Below, in pieces: positions 36,101 through 37,656 of a stretch of 37,656 bases of DNA. The position numbers were made by a program, and so were the translations under genes. The stretch lies in contig PFJC01000035.1 in the NCBI GenBank assembly GCA_002782865.1, forward strand, positions 1 through 37,656, written 5' to 3'. The stretch comes from Candidatus Uhrbacteria bacterium CG_4_10_14_3_um_filter_41_21 (lineage in GTDB: Bacteria > Patescibacteriota > Patescibacteriia > UBA9934). Below the pieces are notes generated by a model, which saw only the letters and a list, made by a program, of their open reading frames with translations, was not told the DNA's origin and ran no database searches. Within the stretch, counting starts at the first letter, position 1. Every line of letters begins with the position of its first letter.

Positions 36101-37656
36101 CAACTATGCTTGAGACAGACTCAATAACCGGAAACAAAACACAAGTCATTGATGCAAATGGAACCATAGAAGAATTGGATTATGATTCATTTGGACGAAT
36201 AGAATCACACAGACTCTCAAGTTCAACATCAGAAACATCACTTATAACACTTGAGGATTATGAGTATGACATTGCAAGCACACCAAACAGTGTTGAAATT
36301 ACAAAATATTTAGATTCATCAACCGGCACTCAGTCAGTTGCTTATTACGATGGTTTGGGCAGGTTGGCACAAACTCGTTCAATGTTAGAAAATTTAGTTG
36401 ATTATTCTGTTATTGATCACGAATATGACGATGCTGACAGAGAAATCAGAACATCTGTTGCCTATGAAGATACTGGTTCAATATATTCAGCAGCCGATAC
36501 TTCTAAATCAGATATAAATGTTGATTATGATCGAGCTGGCAAAAAATTATCAGTTAGTGACGATGTTGGCACGGTTTTACATGACTATGACGGCCGGGAA
36601 ACAACAGTGACAGACGAAGAGGGAAATCAGAAAACCTATACTTACGACGCTAGAGGCAGATTAATAAGGGTTGACGAAATAGAAGACGGCGCTACTTACT
36701 CGACTTCTTATGAGTTTGATAGCGCAGGTAATTTAATAGGTTTAGAAGATTCACAAGGTAATGTTCGTGAATTTACATATGACTGGGGTGGCAGAAGATT
36801 AACCGCTGGCGATCTGCACAGTCCAAGCACTTCTTCTTACGGAACCTGGACCTACACCTATGATTATAATGGAAATGTTAAATCCGCAACCAATCCAAAC
36901 GGTGACACAATCAATTATGGTTATGATGGTTTAGGTAGACTAAAGGCGGAAAATAGCCAGGCCACAACTGGAACAGATATTACTTTTACTTATGACACAG
37001 CTACAAATGGTATTGGAAAATTAGCAGAGGCAAGGCGAGGCTGGGTAGCGTCAGTCTACAGCTATGACGAGCAGGGAAAGACAGCTAGTGAAACGATGAC
37101 AATAGGATCGAATACATATACGACAAGTTACGAGTATGATTATCAGGGAAACATAACTTCAACTGAATACCCGGGCGGTAAAGTTTTAGATCAGTTTTAC
37201 AACGCGCAGGGCTTGCTTGATAGCGCTCAGTTTGATGGTGTAGATGTTGTTTCGGCAATTGACTACAATGCCAATAATCAACCGGAAAGTATTATGTATG
37301 GCAACGGGGTAATCACATCTCATTCGTATGATGATACGAAAAGATATTGGCGAACGGATACAGATACTTTTACTGGCACCACTGCACTTCAGGATTTAAA
37401 TTACATTTATGACAATGTCGGCAATATTACGCAACTTACTGATGCATCGGATTTAGGGACTGCAAAAATAATGAGTTACACTTACGACGATTTGTATCGG
37501 TTGAAAAATGCAGTATCGTCTGGCTCGGCCTCGACACTGGGAGAATATGATTACACATACAGCTATGATGCCATTGGAAATATGACAGCCGATCCGGTTC
37601 ACGGCATTCTCACTTATGGTGATGCAAGTAATCCACATGCTTTAACAGAAATAGAC
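33175..37656 (+). CDS. Secreted SpvB/TcaC-like, FG-GAP and Rhs/YD-repeat giant protein (3' truncated by window)
   Basis: Open from ATG 33175 to the window end in one frame (1494 codons, spot-checked by eye); signal peptide MNYSKRLGFFAVTSLLMCFFFYTPVFA; SpvB-like GAASYSIPIDIPEGRNGLTPSISLQYSS; FG-GAP DFTGDGMSDVMH, DINNDGYADMVR; YD repeats YDGLGRL, YDARGRL, YDYNGNVKSATNPNG. Confidence 0.9.
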   Translation, partial: MNYSKRLGFFAVTSLLMCFFFYTPVFATGPTELWSQWGGEYHTDLQSGAASYSIPIDIPEGRNGLTPSISLQYSSLHTDDISMLGYGWWLPETRIVRRPLTGVMTMYDDGAFALEMNGSYIKLIDLSLTSGEYGTYGAEVESEYYLITFNSDDSWTVSTKTGIEYTFGTSTDSRIDNQADATQIYAWYVNDIRDQNDNFISYEYYKDGAALYPSTINYTGSGTVDGPFTVRFEPFAGGTPVARADIQSSSVAGFAIDYQYLLEGIEVDVDGKTSPVKTYDLSFDVGDNDYRSLLNSVTVSGLDSDGTEITLEPYEFTYTEATDSWTQDSGSGYDLAEENFGINQIGLGDFTGDGMSDVMHLVPSGSGPISKGFWEGGENGFDHTTSEWTLPDFGFSSSSSIIADINNDGYADMVRSDTAASVWEVYLNTGEKSFDEVSSSWSTPSNITFSGSSSYLFGDVNGDHLLDILQQTGCSAGVCATTKVWLGNGQTGWDDATSSYSLPYIDTNNEGVFLGDVNADGLDDIYHFYYGSEDVFLNNGDGTWTDVSSDWDLPSITLSRKHTITNTQLDLNSDGYLDFYQANTSSASAKAWFGNGHGWEQDTSFTGYMSASTVIGLRFGDFNGDGLTDSMYGDCSYSCSGYVYLHDGEKPDILSDVTMPQGGTQNFEYTPSTRHTNDDGELTNDSLPFVFPTVKTSTKNDGLGNEYSINYSYRDGAFTNTDVYDGRFAGFGSTVETFDDGSKNVTYYHQGGGYNGSALGEYNDSYNKIGQVYHKDIFDESGTKLQSNVGRIYETDLGDGRVHVYNDRSLLMIYDSDGSHVDSATRNAFFDAYGNLTRFVDYGEVTGYDSGYFVDVGDDLLVTVKTYVNTVTSPYLVGLTTFETITDYSGAVTHRTNYRYDDLLTGKVTKGNLTMKRSQLTDVAVHGVTTWATQKYSYDSYGNVSKSTDPNGYATEYEYDSWSMYPVLVTDSLGYATMLETDSITGNKTQVIDANGTIEELDYDSFGRIESHRLSSSTSETSLITLEDYEYDIASTPNSVEITKYLDSSTGTQSVAYYDGLGRLAQTRSMLENLVDYSVIDHEYDDADREIRTSVAYEDTGSIYSAADTSKSDINVDYDRAGKKLSVSDDVGTVLHDYDGRETTVTDEEGNQKTYTYDARGRLIRVDEIEDGATYSTSYEFDSAGNLIGLEDSQGNVREFTYDWGGRRLTAGDLHSPSTSSYGTWTYTYDYNGNVKSATNPNGDTINYGYDGLGRLKAENSQATTGTDITFTYDTATNGIGKLAEARRGWVASVYSYDEQGKTASETMTIGSNTYTTSYEYDYQGNITSTEYPGGKVLDQFYNAQGLLDSAQFDGVDVVSAIDYNANNQPESIMYGNGVITSHSYDDTKRYWRTDTDTFTGTTALQDLNYIYDNVGNITQLTDASDLGTAKIMSYTYDDLYRLKNAVSSGSASTLGEYDYTYSYDAIGNMTADPVHGILTYGDASNPHALTEID

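Overview
A 37.7 kb AT-rich chromosomal segment. Gene content and style (compact housekeeping genes, TrbC/VirB2-type pilin-like protein, bactofilin, UPF0102, many genes without a clear Shine-Dalgarno, L19 and NusA with acidic additions) suggest a Patescibacteria/CPR genome; this is inference. Coding content: peptide-binding SBP, secG, Cys-rich pilin-like protein, uvrA, rplS, Cmk-like kinase, RluA-family pseudouridine synthase, CCA-adding enzyme, DHH phosphoesterase, valS-tyrS-argS, bactofilin, DAG-kinase-like, MFS transporter, methyltransferase, UPF0102, nusA, yidC, flippase-like protein, NTase-like protein, O-antigen ligase-like protein, groES-groEL, and a >=1494-codon SpvB/FG-GAP/Rhs protein running off the 3' edge (missing from the ORF track because it has no stop). 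Four tRNAs were read by eye: Ile(TAT), Val(GAC), Val(TAC), Leu(GAG). The most unusual signal is a related element upstream of two different tRNA genes. Each copy begins with a copy of that specific tRNA's first 12 nt, is interrupted at the same D-arm position by a ~40-nt imperfect hairpin module, then resumes with CAGTTGG and folds back with the antisense of the tRNA 5' end. Other signals: a cluster of variable-arm palindromes with an AGC-TYM-GCT core, a palindrome inside uvrA, a ~125-nt foldback after uvrA, a structured nusA leader, a CIRCE-like operator over the groES promoter, unannotated tiny membrane ORFs, promoter-ORF-palindrome orphan cassettes, and degenerate 7-8-mer intergenic repeats. 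All calls were made by reading the sequence; no searches or folding programs were run.
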